From: Camellia lanceoleosa
Lineage: Eukaryota > Streptophyta > Magnoliopsida > Ericales > Theaceae
DNA length: 64,000 nucleotides
Assembly (NCBI GenBank): GCA_025200525.1
Contig: CM045770.1
Coordinates: 84,654,084 to 84,718,083 of the forward strand
Direction of reading: 5' to 3'
In this document: piece after piece, positions 46,721-59,309 of the stretch
Position numbering within the stretch: position 1 is the stretch's first letter
How the letters are laid out: every line of letters starts with the position of its first letter
Notes under the pieces: generated by a model
Told to the model about the DNA's origin: nothing
The model's input: only the letters and a program-made list of their open reading frames with translations
Databases searched by the model: none
Position numbers and translations under genes: made by a program

Positions 46721-47880
46721 CCAGAGCTAGTGAATGGCCTCAAAAGTTAGCTTTGAAGGTGGTTTCAAAGACTAGGAAAGCAAGTTCAGCAGCTGAACCA
46801 ATAAGTTCATGGGTACGTGGGGTGCCAGACTGGTTTGTCATGCAAAACAAGCCTAAAGAGATACCTACATAGAGGAGTGTATTTGGAGACTAGGGCAGAA
46901 TGATTAAACCACCATTGGTGGCTCCAAATAATTGCGTATTATTAAAGCATCCAAAAACAAAGGAACCAAATATGGTTCCAGTAATCTCCAAGTCTCAAAG
47001 GAGGAAGATCCAACGAAAGTACACTAAGTACTAAAAGGATCTGATGGAAAGTGGAGAGAGTTCTTCATTGGCCCAGTCAAAAGGCCAGACAAAGGGAAAA
47101 GAAAGTCAAAAATTGGATCCTACTCCAAAATTGGCTCCTCAGAACAAAAGAAGTGTCAACAAAGAGCAGTTGTGTCACGACCCAAACCAGCTTTTATAGG
47201 TTTAGCATTTTAACCAGCCAGTAATCCTAAGATTACCGAAGGCCTCTAAGACAGATTAACATAATATTAGGGACTTGCGGAAGCAAATAATAAATATACA
47301 ACGCCCATTGAGCTGTTCAGACTTATATGAGACAGAAAAATTTTAAACTTTTTATATAAATATCTATACATCATCCTTACGTCATCATATATATACAAAT
47401 TAGACAAAAATGGACTTAGCTCTATTTACAAAATAACAAAGACTTGTTTAACCAGACAAGAAAACCAAACTTGAACTTAATCACATAGCCATAACCACTT
47501 GACATATCCGGAACCTCTACGGGAGGTACATAGGTTCGCTGACAAAAACAGATTCCAAGCAGACATCTCTAAGCCTAGTCACGCGTCTGATCACTTACAC
47601 ACATAAATAATACAATGAGTTGGAGCCCAATGAATAATAACAAAGTAAAGGGTTTCAATGAATGATGTCCATCACAGAGTCAGAAATCAGAGTTTATATC
47701 AAAAACAAATTCTTATCAGAAATAGAGTCTTATGCATATTCAGATTTCAATCAGAAACAAAAACAGATTCATATTCATATTCTTATTCAAATCATATACA
47801 TAAATCAAATTTCATGCTTAATCTTATATAGTACATCCGTTAGCGCTAACAGATTCCATACAGAGTATTAAAAATCATAC

Positions 47881-48134
47881 TTGTCACTTCCATAGAGGAA
47901 CCTCCGGTTGGGTACTGATAACTTGTCAGTTCCATAAAGGAACCTCCAGATTGGGAATGGATAACTTGTTAGTTTCATAAAGGAACCTCCGGACTGGGAA
48001 CGGATAACTTGTTAGTTCTATAAAGGAACCTTTAGATTAGGAACGGATAACTTGTCAGTTCCATAAAGGAACCTCCAGCCGGATGTAGATAACTTGTCAG
48101 TTCCATAAAGAAACCTCCGGACTAGGAACAGATA
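47881..48134 (+). repeat. Six tandem copies of a 43-bp unit
   Basis: The unit is ttgtcagttccataaaggaa followed by cctccagattgggaatggat and aac, with 3-8 differences between copies. It lies in the Tekay-like LTR. Confidence 0.9.
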
Positions 48135-51034
48135 ACATACTTGCGTTATAAATACTTATAAAAAATTGGACAATCATTCATAGTACAGAACATAACATTT
48201 CATAAAATAGATCTTATTTCATATACATAAAATAATTTAACTTGAACATAGTTTTATTAAGTTATTACTCACAGATAGCTATAGAGCAAATTAGACAGAT
48301 TGGACTGATCAGATAAATCAGGCAGACAATAGCACGTGACCTACACAAGCACATAACATATACACATTGAAATACAATATCAATTCCTTGATCAAACTTG
48401 ACTTTTCTTGTCTTTTTTTGTTTAAGTAGTCTGAAATTCTACTACGCTTAATCTTTTTCAGTTAAATGAATCGAGTTCTCATCTCACATATTCTTTCATA
48501 ACTAAATCATTCTTTTCTAAATAACCAATTTCTTACTTGGCTTCTTAACCAATTACCACTAAGTTAATGACTTATTCTTTAATCAACTAATTAATGTTGA
48601 TTGTTAGTTTCTTATTCTTTATTGAGCCTTAAATCATGTCTAGAATGCTTGAGAAGAGATAAGAATAAAAAAATATGAGCTAAATGTAATTTTTCAAAAT
48701 ATGCTGAAAATCATTGTTCGCTCGAGCGAACCTTTAGTCGCTCGAGTGACTTGTAAAAGACTGCAAAAGTACTGGAAGCCTTCAATGTGCGCTCGAGCGG
48801 TATCTAGTCCGCTCGAACGGTTTGTAAAATTTCAAAATTCTAAATTTCTCAAAAATAGCTTCCCAGTGCATTTTCAATTTTTAAACCCATACTAATCTTG
48901 ATCAAAACTTTGAAAATACTTTAGAAAACATAAACACTTATTTTTTTATAAATTATTTGTTCAAAATCTTGAAACACAATATTTAAATCAAAACCCTTAA
49001 ACTCATGATTCTAAAAGCTCTTTTCAAAATCAAATGCACAATAAAATTGTATATAATTTATGGAGCTTGATTTAATTACAACTTCGAAAATCAAATCCAA
49101 AATAATTAATTTCTAATTAAACTTCATAAATTTGATCTTAGCTCCAATTCTTAATTTTTTTGTCAACTTTCTTAGCAAACATTGCATATATGTAATTCAA
49201 ATAAAACTAACTAATTAAATATATTCCATAACATGTTTATATTAAATAAAACTCTTAAATTACGTTATATTCATGGATTTAAATTTAAAATTAAACTAAT
49301 TCCTATCTTTCATAATAAAAATCAAAACCTTGTCTAACTTTAGGATTAACCCCAAATTTTCATAAACTTGATTTTTATAAAATTCTTCATTCTCTTCAAA
49401 ATATGAAATTGCATGGCTCAATTCTTAAAAACTTTATTGTGCATGTAATTATTTCCATATTGATTAACCTTAGCCATGTTCATGAATTAATTCTTTAATT
49501 TCTCTAAATTACATGCATGTAACAATAAGATTCAAATTCATATAAAATATTCAAAATCAAACCAAAAATAATTAATTTCTAAGTTAATTTTCATAATCAT
49601 GAACCTAACTCATTTTCTTGCTAATTTATTTTTGTTTACATAAAATTAACTTCAAACTCTTTTCTATCTTCCTTCAAGACATGAAATTAAAATTATAAAC
49701 TTCTTAGATAATCATTTGCATGTATGAAATTAAGATCAAAACTAACTATTTTATATCTTCAAATCATAATTTTACTTCTTGAATTGTTCTAATTTAGATT
49801 TTTGTTACTTTTCTTCATATCAAACCTAATTTAAGCTCATAAACCTTTAAAACATGAATTAAAGTCTAAAACCTTGAAATTCCAACATGTATGTAAGGAT
49901 GAGTTTCAACTTTATGAAGAATAACAAAAATCACACTCAATTAATTAATTTCTAAATTTATTTCCATAATCTTACACTTAACTCAATTTTTCTTCATCTT
50001 CTTGCTAATTCTTTTTAATTATATGATATTGATTCCAATTACCTCTTGTTTCAGCTTCTAGATGATTTATCTACAAGATTTGAATTTTAAATTTCTTACC
50101 TAAAATCTTCAACTAATGAATCCTTGACAAAATCTTGATCTCCTCTTCAATCCTTCACTTTCCCAAGCTTTTTCCTTAGCCTTTCTTTACCATTTCCAGC
50201 ACATGAGTTCTAAGCTTTGAACTCTTTCTCTCTCTCTACAATGTCTCAACTCTTAAACCCACTCTTTTTCGGAAATGCTCTCGGCAGAAAGATGAGCCAT
50301 ATACACACCCACTTCTCTCTCTATACTTGAATTCTCCAACATACACATAGCAAGATGGATCCCCCTTCTTTGACTTTGAAAAGTTTCTCACCAAGTGATA
50401 TACACTCTCAGCACAATGCACAATACACACACCTCATTCTTCCATTACACACCACGTGTGCACATGCACACTAGCACATTTCATTGAGGCTCCAACACAT
50501 CACTCACATGCACGCACACACACAACAGATTTCTCGATACACCCACACCCATAAACACTCTCAATTCTAGACTCTTCCATAATTCAAATTATGTTTTTGC
50601 TTAATTTAATTAAGCAACACTTAATTTTAATAAATCTTGATTAACACATAATTAAAGTAATCATATCTAATCACAAATCCCACATAATTTAATTGGTCTA
50701 ATTTGATTTCCATTAAGGCCTAATTCATTTTATTTAATTTATCATTCTGAATTAGATTTTAAATCAAACCTCCAAAAGGCTCTAAATATCAAATTAAACT
50801 TATTGAGCTCATCAATTTTGGTTTCTCAAACCTTTAAGGCCTTCAATTTTCAGATCAAACTCAAAATCTCTATCTATAAATTACATATTCAATTGAGCAC
50901 GTCATAAATAAATTTAATTCATAATAATCTTAATTCTTAATCCTTACAACTTAATTAACTCCAATTCGGACACAATTGATCAAACCTTAATTTTACTAAA
51001 GTGAACCAAATATTTAATTACACTCTCATATGGT
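48135..51034. other. Remainder of the Tekay-like LTR, no genes
   Basis: AT-rich LTR sequence with short frames only. The stretch 50220-50560 has CA- and CT-rich runs. No ORF or RNA gene is supported. Confidence 0.6.
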
Positions 51035-53192
51035 TGTAGACCGCCTGAACTCGCTCCGCACGCGAGGGCGCGAATTGGGTTTTAGCTATTACAGTTCGGA
51101 CTCCTGTCACGTTCTGAATCTAATCTCACAAAGTATAATGTTAGACTGATAAATCACCAAAGAGTCCAAATCCGGCAAATCGATTTTAATCAAAAAGCGC
51201 CAAACATGGAATGCTTTGCCAGATTTCAAAGTCACCACCTAAATATTTTGTTTTGGGAAATTTAGGAAACCCTGACTCGTGCCTAAGGCCACGTGTCCGT
51301 CATCACCAAAGTTGCTTCGGCTCGGGAACTTGGGTACGAGAGGGGAAGGTCCTGACATGAGTACCCCCGCTCGCCCGATCAAAGATCGATCTCTACTAAA
51401 CATGATATGTTGTTTTTGAAAACACATGCGTTCTTATTTGATTATTAGCTAACTTTACTATGTGATGCGCACAACACACAAGTATAGACTCAATCACGCG
51501 GATTGGAACAAAACAACTCATGTTTGTTTTTTAAAATGGTTTGAAAGTGCTACTCGCAAGTAGGCTAAAGCGCAGATTTTCCACCCTCAAGTGGGCTTAG
51601 AAAAACATGATTTTGCCACTTCAAATGGACTTAAAACTCACAATCATCGAGTTATTCCAATTCAGGCAATCAAGCCTTCACCCATAGGCATTCATGTAGT
51701 TATATCATTTAAGCAGATAGCCTCATGGCAAGCATGCTAACATGGCAATCACTTACACACATACAAGGATGCTAAAGCGTAAACACTTACAGTGTACTCC
51801 GAGCCAAAACAGAAAACTAGTTAGAAATATGCATGATCCTAACTATATCAACAATGCCTAATGCAATACATGCAAAATGCAGCTAAATAGGCTCGGCAAG
51901 TCTAAGATGGCATATGAGTGCAACACTCAATAACATGCTTTGAAACACGTGTTCAAGTAAGTATTGAAATTCAATGCAGTTTGAACGATGCGCCAAGCTT
52001 GGTGCATGCAATACGAATGAATGATGCATGTATGCAAAGCATAAGGTATGCTAATTGAAATATGCCCTAAACTAACCATCAAAAGCTGATAAGTAAAAGG
52101 GAGAAAGAAATGGGGGTTGGAAGACATGCACACACACACACACCCTTATTACAACATTTGCCCTCTTGACGGAGGGTCTGAATAAATAGGCTAAGCTAAG
52201 CTACTTATTACAAAATAAAACTAATTAACTATTCTAGTTAACTAATTAGTTATTACAACATAAATCGATTAGCTAAGTACATTAACTAATTAAGTACAAA
52301 ACCGACGAATTAATTAGTTAATCAAAGCAATTAAAAGCAGCCTCGGGGCGAGGAATGCATGCATGCTCGGTTGTTTCTTCCCGAAATCCCGTCGCCTTGC
52401 CACCGGTTGCCTCTGTTTGCGTTCGTTTTTATTCTAAACACTAAACCAATTCCCAGGCTACTTTTGCTCCAGAACCAGAACAACTTTGAACCATCTTCAA
52501 GCTGGTGGACTGCCGGCCACCAGGGGAGGCTGTAGGCCACCTATCGGCCACATAAGGAGGCTGTAGGCCATTTAAAGTGGCTAGTCGGCCAGTTGCTTCT
52601 ACACACTTCCATTTTGCTACAAACAGAGTTCAACAAGGGCAAAGCAAGGCATTTGCAGGGTATGTGTGTACAACCACCCTCCTTATTATTTCTCAAGCTC
52701 AAAGGAGTGCGGTACTCAACTCTCGGGCCACCAACCGAGCATCACAATGCACGATGGCCGAGAAGCCGAGTTTGTACAAGTTAATGAATGCACAAGTAAC
52801 ACACAAGACTCGAGAGGCCTCCACCCTATCATGCACAATCAAGGGGGACGACGACTAAGAAATGAGGCACATTTCATTACTTCAAGTATGAAATGTCCCT
52901 CATTTTCTGTGTTTGGATTAACGTCCGATCCAAACACATGCAACGCATCACACATGCAAACAACATGCTATGCAAACAACAAGCTAATCTATTAATGCCT
53001 AGATGGCATGCACAAGACTTCAAAGCATGCTAGCAATACAAGTATAACATGTTTAGAGACCTAAGCATTAAAACAAGTGAAGGACACAACACTAAGATCA
53101 TGCTATACAAAGCTTAATGGATCAATCTAGCCCGAAACAGAGCTGTAGCAGGCCAAAACAATTACTAAAATGTGATGAAACTTAAGCACAAG

Positions 53193-56100
53193 TGTAGACA
53201 CCCCATTTTGACTGGCCCTAAAACTTGGACACTTTCTTTTAAACATCCCATGATGAAAGTTGGAATATACTATTTTATGAATTTCTCAGTAGAAAATATC
53301 AAAAAATCTTTAATCTCAAACCTCACCCATGTTGGCCAAATTACTAATTTTTAGTATTTCATAATTTTATGTGTTGTACATAGTTTTTGATGTTTTTATC
53401 TAAATTGGTATAAATAATTTTGATATTTGATAAAAAAAAGAAAATGATATATATATATATAAAATAAAAATAAAAAAAGAGGATGAATGAGTGGGGGGAT
53501 GGAAATAAGATTTTTGGTGAGGTTGTGTAGGGGTGGTGGAGAACAATTATTTTCTTTTTAGAAAAGGAGGGAGCATGTATGGTCACGGGAAAAAAAGAAT
53601 CAAAAACAGAGAAAAGAGCAGGTGAGAAGTTGGAAAATATTAAAAAGAGAGGGACAGAAAAAAGGGAGTGGGTGGTGAATTATTTGAGGGGAGATAATAT
53701 GAGATTGATAAAAGGAAGAGAGTGGTGTTCATGAGTGAAAAAATGGGGAGAGGAGTGAGATTTTTTGGGAGAGAATTTTCTAGAGAGAGAAAAAGGGAAA
53801 GATGAGAGAGATGGAGAGGCCACACACTCACGGCATACACACACCATACACTATTCACGCACAACACTGATATACAATTCACTCTCCTATCATACACACA
53901 CACACCACCAACTTCATCTTCTCACACACGGCAGATCCATGCACACGGGCACACACCCAGCATACACACACCATTGACACAAACCACACATGCATCACAC
54001 ATAGCACACTGATACACACACACACACAAGCTCACCTCTCTCTTTGGGGGGCTGCTATCACACTACACACACCTATGGAGATCACACGACACACAGGATA
54101 GACACACAGACACACGATTTTGAGAGGGGAAGATCCATACACATGCGGTCTCTCACCATTTTTTAGCTCACTCTCTCTCTCTCTCTCTGAACTTGATCTC
54201 CCCCTGCTCTCTTGACACCCACTCATACACACATCAACACACATACATGCACATGGAACACCGACACTGAGTGTCACACATAGCACACATGATTGATACA
54301 CTCATCACACACATGCATAACACACATACGACACACAGATTCACACATGCACCCACGACACACAGATACACTGAAGACAGATACACAGTGGAGATGACTC
54401 ACATGGATCTCTCTCTTGGATGATTTGGGTACTCTCTCTCTCTCTAGCCGAGACCAATAAATATATATATATCTCTCTTTCTCTATATCAGCAGTAGTGG
54501 TATTAAGGAACGGTAGAGTAGCAACATGGGCACCAGCTTGGCTTTCTCTTTGAAGTTGCCTAAAATTAGCTCTCTCTCTCTCTCTCTCTCTATGACTCTC
54601 TCTCTGGGTCTCGATGGGAGGAAGAAACAGCAGCAGTGGCAGAGTGGCGTTTGTGAAGGTGTGCATGGTGTTTGTGAAGGTGTGCATGGATGGGGCTCCT
54701 TACCTTCGTAAGGTGGACTTGAAGATATTCAAGAGCTACAATCAACTCTCCGATGCCTTTGGAGAAGATGGTCTATTGTCCACGCGCAGGTCCTTCATGG
54801 TGGTGCATGGTGTTGTGTTGCGTTGAATTGCGTTGAAGTATTTCCCACTGAACAGCTTTTGGTTAATAAGTGTGAGATAATGATGGAGATTATATATATG
54901 TTATATCTATAATATCTAAATCAGTCATAGGTGGAAAATATTTGTCATGTTTGAGTGATGGGTAGATAATATTTGTTATATGTATGATGTTTGAGTGGAT
55001 ATATTCCCCCACGTGAAGTCCCTAAAAATGTTTGAGAGACTCAAGTGGGCCTTTCATTGAAGATGAGTTTACATGGGCTGAGACCGGTTGGATGAAAAGA
55101 AAAATGGTTATTTATGAGTGGCCGGGGGTTTAAAACGTTGGTCTTCATAATTTTGGGCTTATTTGTTGGGCTCAATTTCCAGTGGAGAAAATGAGCGAAA
55201 TATGCCAATGGAGTACGGAGTTGGGTTATTAATTGTGGGCTTTTAGTTTGTTTGTTTTTTTATTTTGAGTGTTCTGTGAGATTTTATTTTATTTTATTTT
55301 TCCCCCTCTCTCTCTTTCGAATATGTAATAATTCAGGTGTTGTAATAATCCCCCCACCCCGTTTCTTATCTATCCCATTCTTTAATCGTTTTTCCTAACT
55401 GTGCATATGTATATATCTGACATACCATGCATATCCATGCTTTACATTCATGTCTCATGCATTAAGATTCGGCTACATTTACATGTGTGGATTTAATCAA
55501 TTCTTCTGTGATTCTATGCGCTACCTCATGTTATTGAGATGATTCACATGCCATATTTTAGAAGCTGAATCTTTAGTGCATCTCATGAGTGAATTGCATT
55601 AGGATTCTATATGTAAGATCATGCATATTTTACTAACTTTGTTTTGTAGCTGTTCGCGGGACGTCGGTAAATATGTGAGTTTTTATGCTTTAGCATCCCG
55701 CTTGTACATAATTTTCTTATTATGTTTAGCATCCTACCATAAGACTAATTGCTTAAATGATAAACTGTTTGAATGTCTGTGGATGATGGCTTGTTGCCTG
55801 AACTGGAATGATTTAACGACTGTACGTTTTAAGCCCACTTTGTAGTAGCAAATTCACAAACTTTAAGCCCACTTTGTCAAGTGGCAAATTCAAACCCTTT
55901 TCGACAAACAAATATGAAATTGAATTGTTCCAATTTGAGCAAACTAGTCTATACCTTGTATGCTTCATATAGTAAATTTTAGAATTTATTAAACAATCAG
56001 AATATGAACATATAAAGAAAATAAAATTCATATCATGATTTAGTAGAGGCCGATCTTTTGATCGGGTGAGCGGGGGTGCTCATTATTGACCTTCCCCTCT

Positions 56101-56378
56101 CATACCTAAGGTTCCGAGCCAAGCATCCTTGGTTACGACGAACAGTGGCCTTGGCACTGAGTCATGGGTTTCCTAATTTTCCAAAATATTAGGTGGCGAC
56201 TCTGAGATCTAATGACGCAATCCATTTTTGACAAAATTGCAATAAAATGGATTTTTAATAAAAGTTGCCAAATCTGGACTCTCATCTATGTTTCACATTT
56301 CACTCGTGAGGCTAGATCAAAGAGATCTCGGGAGTCCGAACTGTTTAACGCGCGCGGGTACCCCCCGGGCATGTTACA
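53193..56378 (+). mobile_element. Giant solo LTR B (3186 bp) nested in solo LTR A
   Basis: It starts TGTAGACACCCCATTTTGAC and ends GGGCATGTTACA, with a perfect ACAAG duplication (53188-53192 and 56379-56383). Orientation is opposite to LTR A. The interior has CA- and CT-rich tracts (53820-54600) whose frames are artefacts, and a conserved end with gatcgggtgagcgggggtgc and aggtggcgactctgag. The latter looks like a PBS-type sequence but lies 180 bp inside the LTR by the duplication evidence. Confidence 0.85.
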
Positions 56379-57679
56379 ACAAGAAGCAAGAAAAACATGT
56401 TCAAGATATGGCTCGCAAGCAAGGCATCAAAGCACAACTCTTAAGAGCAATGAAAGAGTGGAATATGTGAGAGTGTGACATCGACATATGCTCTGAAATT
56501 AGGTGTTTAATGATGCAATATCACATAAACATCACAAGTAAGGCATGATAGAAGGCCCAAAGCATAAGGCTAGTAAAGGGCACTACACAAGAGGCATGCA
56601 ATACATGGCACAAACGACTAAACCAGCTCTGGACAGAGTTCAATTAGACCAAAACAAAGACCAAAACATGCTGAGAGGGAAGCTCAAAAGCTTAGACAAG
56701 CGTGCATGCAAGTTGGCTTACAAGTGAAGCATAAGCCTCAATCCTCAAACACAATGAAAAAACAATAAACGCAAGAATATGGCAGAGGTATATGGTCTGA
56801 AATAACATGCCAAATGATGACATGCCATGCAAAAATCTCAAATATGACATGCTAGAGGTCTCAAAATGCAAGATTAGCAAAGCCAAATGAACTATAGCTA
56901 TGCAAAGCCAAGCATTTATGAACAAAACCACTCAAATTAGACCTAAAACATGCTAAAAAATAGCCAAAAATGTACTGGGGCAGAGCATACACATGCAAGA
57001 TCAATAGGCTAAAACACCAAATACACTAGGCTAGTGAACAAAATTGCACTACAAGTGCAAGAAGCATGCAAGAGGTGACTCAACCATGCCAAAAAAGAGT
57101 TATGCCATGCTAAAATAAGACCAAAAATGAGCTGAGAAGAGAACAAGCCAACACATGCTAGAAAAACATGCTCACTAATTAGGCCAACAAGGCATGGAAC
57201 CAAGAAGCAAGGAGGGGAGGCCACCCCCTCCTATTTTGGAATTCAAAACATGGTTTCTACCATTGAAATTCCTCTAAGTTTCAGTGGTAGAAAGGCCAAA
57301 CAAAGGGTGCCTCCAAGGCTTTAAAAGAAGGCACCAACCTCAAGCAAATAAGGCACACAAGAGGGTGAAACACCCCCAATACCAAAGAGGCCTTAAACAA
57401 CCTTTCTTAACACTTAAAATTAGAGCTTTTTGTAGTTGAAAGCTAAGCCTAAAATAGCATGCAAAGGTGGCTAAGCTTGTATACAAAAATAAGCTTAAAA
57501 GAGGATAAAGGGATTACCTTTGAAGCACAGCAACAACAACAATTTCTTGAACCAAAAACCAGCTTTTAGGCTCCAAACAAGACCCTCAAGCACCTCAGCA
57601 ACAAAGTAGGAGTGTTTGGCTAAGAGTTTGTGTGCAAATATGTGAAGAAAATCCAATTTCAAGCACAATATGTATATAT

Positions 57680-57683
<4 letters not shown>

Positions 57684-57722
<39 letters not shown>
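57684..57722. repeat. (GA)n microsatellite
   Basis: About 19 GA units in solo LTR A. The Ser/Leu-rich minus frame across it (57495-57815) is a by-product. Confidence 0.9.
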
Positions 57723-57727
<5 letters not shown>

Positions 57728-57936
57728 AGAGAGTGAGTAATTTTTTGTTCTCCAAAAATTCTGAACCTCTGGAAAGGGAGAGGAAGCTCCCCTTATATAA
57801 GCAATGCAAGGGCAAGCTTCCTTAACAAGCTTAGAGTTTGTTTGAATCCCTCCATACACGTGTATGGAGGATGCATTCTGTGCTCACCAGCTAGCACAGT
57901 TGGCACCAAAAATATCTGCAAAAGCAAAAAAATGGT

Positions 57937-58448
57937 CGTAGGCCACTAAAAATGGCCAACAGGAGGAAAAAGTGGCCGATAAGCCCTCCCCTCCCTCTAA
58001 GCAAGGAGTAACAAGGTATGGTCCAAAAAGAAGAGAGCTAAGAGGCCACAAGATAAGGCACTTAGCCGGAAGCCCCGAAAACTAGCATACGTGCCACTAC
58101 AAGTGGCCTACAAGAGGAAAAAGTAGTCTACAGCTACAAAAAGTGGCCTACAGGCCTCTCTCTCCCTCCAGGCAAAGGCACCAAGGCAATGGTCCAAAAA
58201 CAAACCAAGAAGAAGAGAGTTAAGAGGTCCCGAGACAAGGTGCTCAGCCGAAAGCCCCGAAAACTAGCCTACGGGCCACTACAAGTGGCCTACAAGAGGA
58301 AAAAGTAGACTACAGCTACAAAAAGTGGCCTACAAGCCTCTTTCTCCCTCCAGGCAAAGGCACCAAGGCAATGGTCCAAAAACAAACCAAGAAGAAGAGA
58401 GTTAAGAGGTCCCGAGACAAGGTGCTCAGCCGAAAGCCCCGAAAACTC
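57937..58448. repeat. Tandem repeat of about 171-182 bp in solo LTR A
   Basis: ggtccaaaaa recurs at 58020, 58191 and 58373. The last two units are nearly identical. Each unit has tacaagtggcctacaagagg and gccgaaagccccgaaaact. Similar taggccac motifs occur at 52510-52590 in the other part of LTR A. Confidence 0.8.
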
Positions 58449-58759
58449 AAAACAAGCACAAACATGCGCAATCATCGCGTGCACAAACGATGACGTCTGA
58501 GTCTTAAGGTCGGTCAAAAATGGGGTGTCTACAATGGTCCAACACTTGAAATTAAACTGATTTAACTTATCGATTTCACCTCCTTAGGCTATTTCGACGT
58601 TAAATTTCTAATTCTAAAATAAATTCTTAATAAAATCATTTACAAATTAGACTCCATAATTCTTATGAATCCCAAATTAAATCAGAATAATAAGCAATTT
58701 AAATTCAAATCTCCTTAATTAATTAAGTGCTAATCATTGTACGTGGTGGGATCGTCACA

Positions 58760-59270
58760 ACCTTCCCTCCTTAGGAAGTTTGGTCCTCTAAACTTAAGAT
58801 ACTTGTACTGAAAACTAGTTGTATAGCCTGATCTCATTTCATTTCCTCCCCTTGGTAACTTCCTTTTTATTGGATTTTCTTCACAAAAATTGAACTTATT
58901 TCCCAATCACTTAATGGTTAATAGCCTAAATTAGCGATTCATTACCATCTTTATTGTTATCAATTACATAACTCATATACTTTAATTCAAGGAATGTTCA
59001 TGATTCTCCCTACTTTCAAATAAATCAAAATATTCCACTATTGACATGTTAGATTCTTCAACTTGAATTTAATAGTCAATGCATTACTAATAACAAATAC
59101 AAATTCTTGGCCTCTCTAGTCTATTGACAATAATAGTCTTGACATCATTCCAACGCAGTTCGTAATTCATTATTTCTCAAAGAAACAGTTATTTAGCCTT
59201 CCCATGTTAAAGGTTCCTTTTTTTTTTTCTTTTTTTTTTTTTTTTGAGTTATGAATATAATGTAGTATCC
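58760..59270 (-). mobile_element. PPT and 3' interior remnant of the Tekay-like element
   Basis: TTCCTAAGGAGGGAAGGT on the minus strand (58760-58777) precedes the LTR and is a good polypurine tract. About 500 bp of interior follow to a poly-T/C run at 59220-59253. No domain is readable. The rest of this element and its 5' LTR are absent, and Tat pol resumes soon after, so a deletion must have removed them together with the Tat protease. Confidence 0.55.
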
Positions 59271-59309
59271 AAATAAGGTTTCACATGCTAATCTATAACA
59301 GAACAAAGC

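Larger units (their letters stand above)
51035..58533 (-). mobile_element. Giant solo LTR A (about 4.3 kb), interrupted by solo LTR B
   Basis: On the minus strand it starts TGTAGACACCCCATTTTTGA at 58533 and ends GGCGGTCTACA at 51035. A perfect ATGGT duplication flanks it (51030-51034 and 58534-58538). Removing the nested insertion leaves about 4308 bp. There is no PBS, coding region or second LTR, so it is a solo LTR left by LTR-LTR recombination. Its inner end (agtccgaactgt, ccaaatccggc, gtcaccacctaaatatt, read on plus at 51100-51240) matches the end of solo LTR B in reverse, so the two are related families. Confidence 0.85.
47171..58759 (-). repeat. Large LTR (Tekay/Del-like) of a nested element, split by solo LTRs
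   Basis: On the minus strand it opens TGTGACGATCCCACC at 58759, next to a polypurine tract, and closes GGGTCGTGACACA at 47171. Without the solo LTR at 51035-58533 and one duplication it is about 4.1 kb. It has a CG-palindrome region (ttcgctcgagcgaa, 48715-48810) and a 43-bp tandem repeat. Large LTRs with TGTCACGACCC-type ends are common in Tekay/Del gypsy elements; that assignment is tentative. As the 3' LTR of a minus-strand element it lies in the Tat element; the left edge is 47171 or 47173. Confidence 0.65.

Noticed and set aside
47881..48134. 43-bp direct repeats as a CRISPR array
   Set aside because: The units abut with no spacers; it is a minisatellite in an LTR.
50236..50430. 64-codon minus-strand ORF with balanced composition
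   Set aside because: It lies in the Tekay-like LTR and has no recognisable domain; best explained as LTR sequence.
54032..54687. Cys/Val/Ser-rich minus-strand ORFs with several membrane-like stretches
   Set aside because: They come from CA- and CT-rich tracts in solo LTR B; composition explains them.
56187..56206. TGGCGACTCT as the PBS of a full-length element ending the LTR at about 56190
   Set aside because: The perfect ACAAG duplication and TG/CA ends place the LTR end at 56378, and no coding interior follows.
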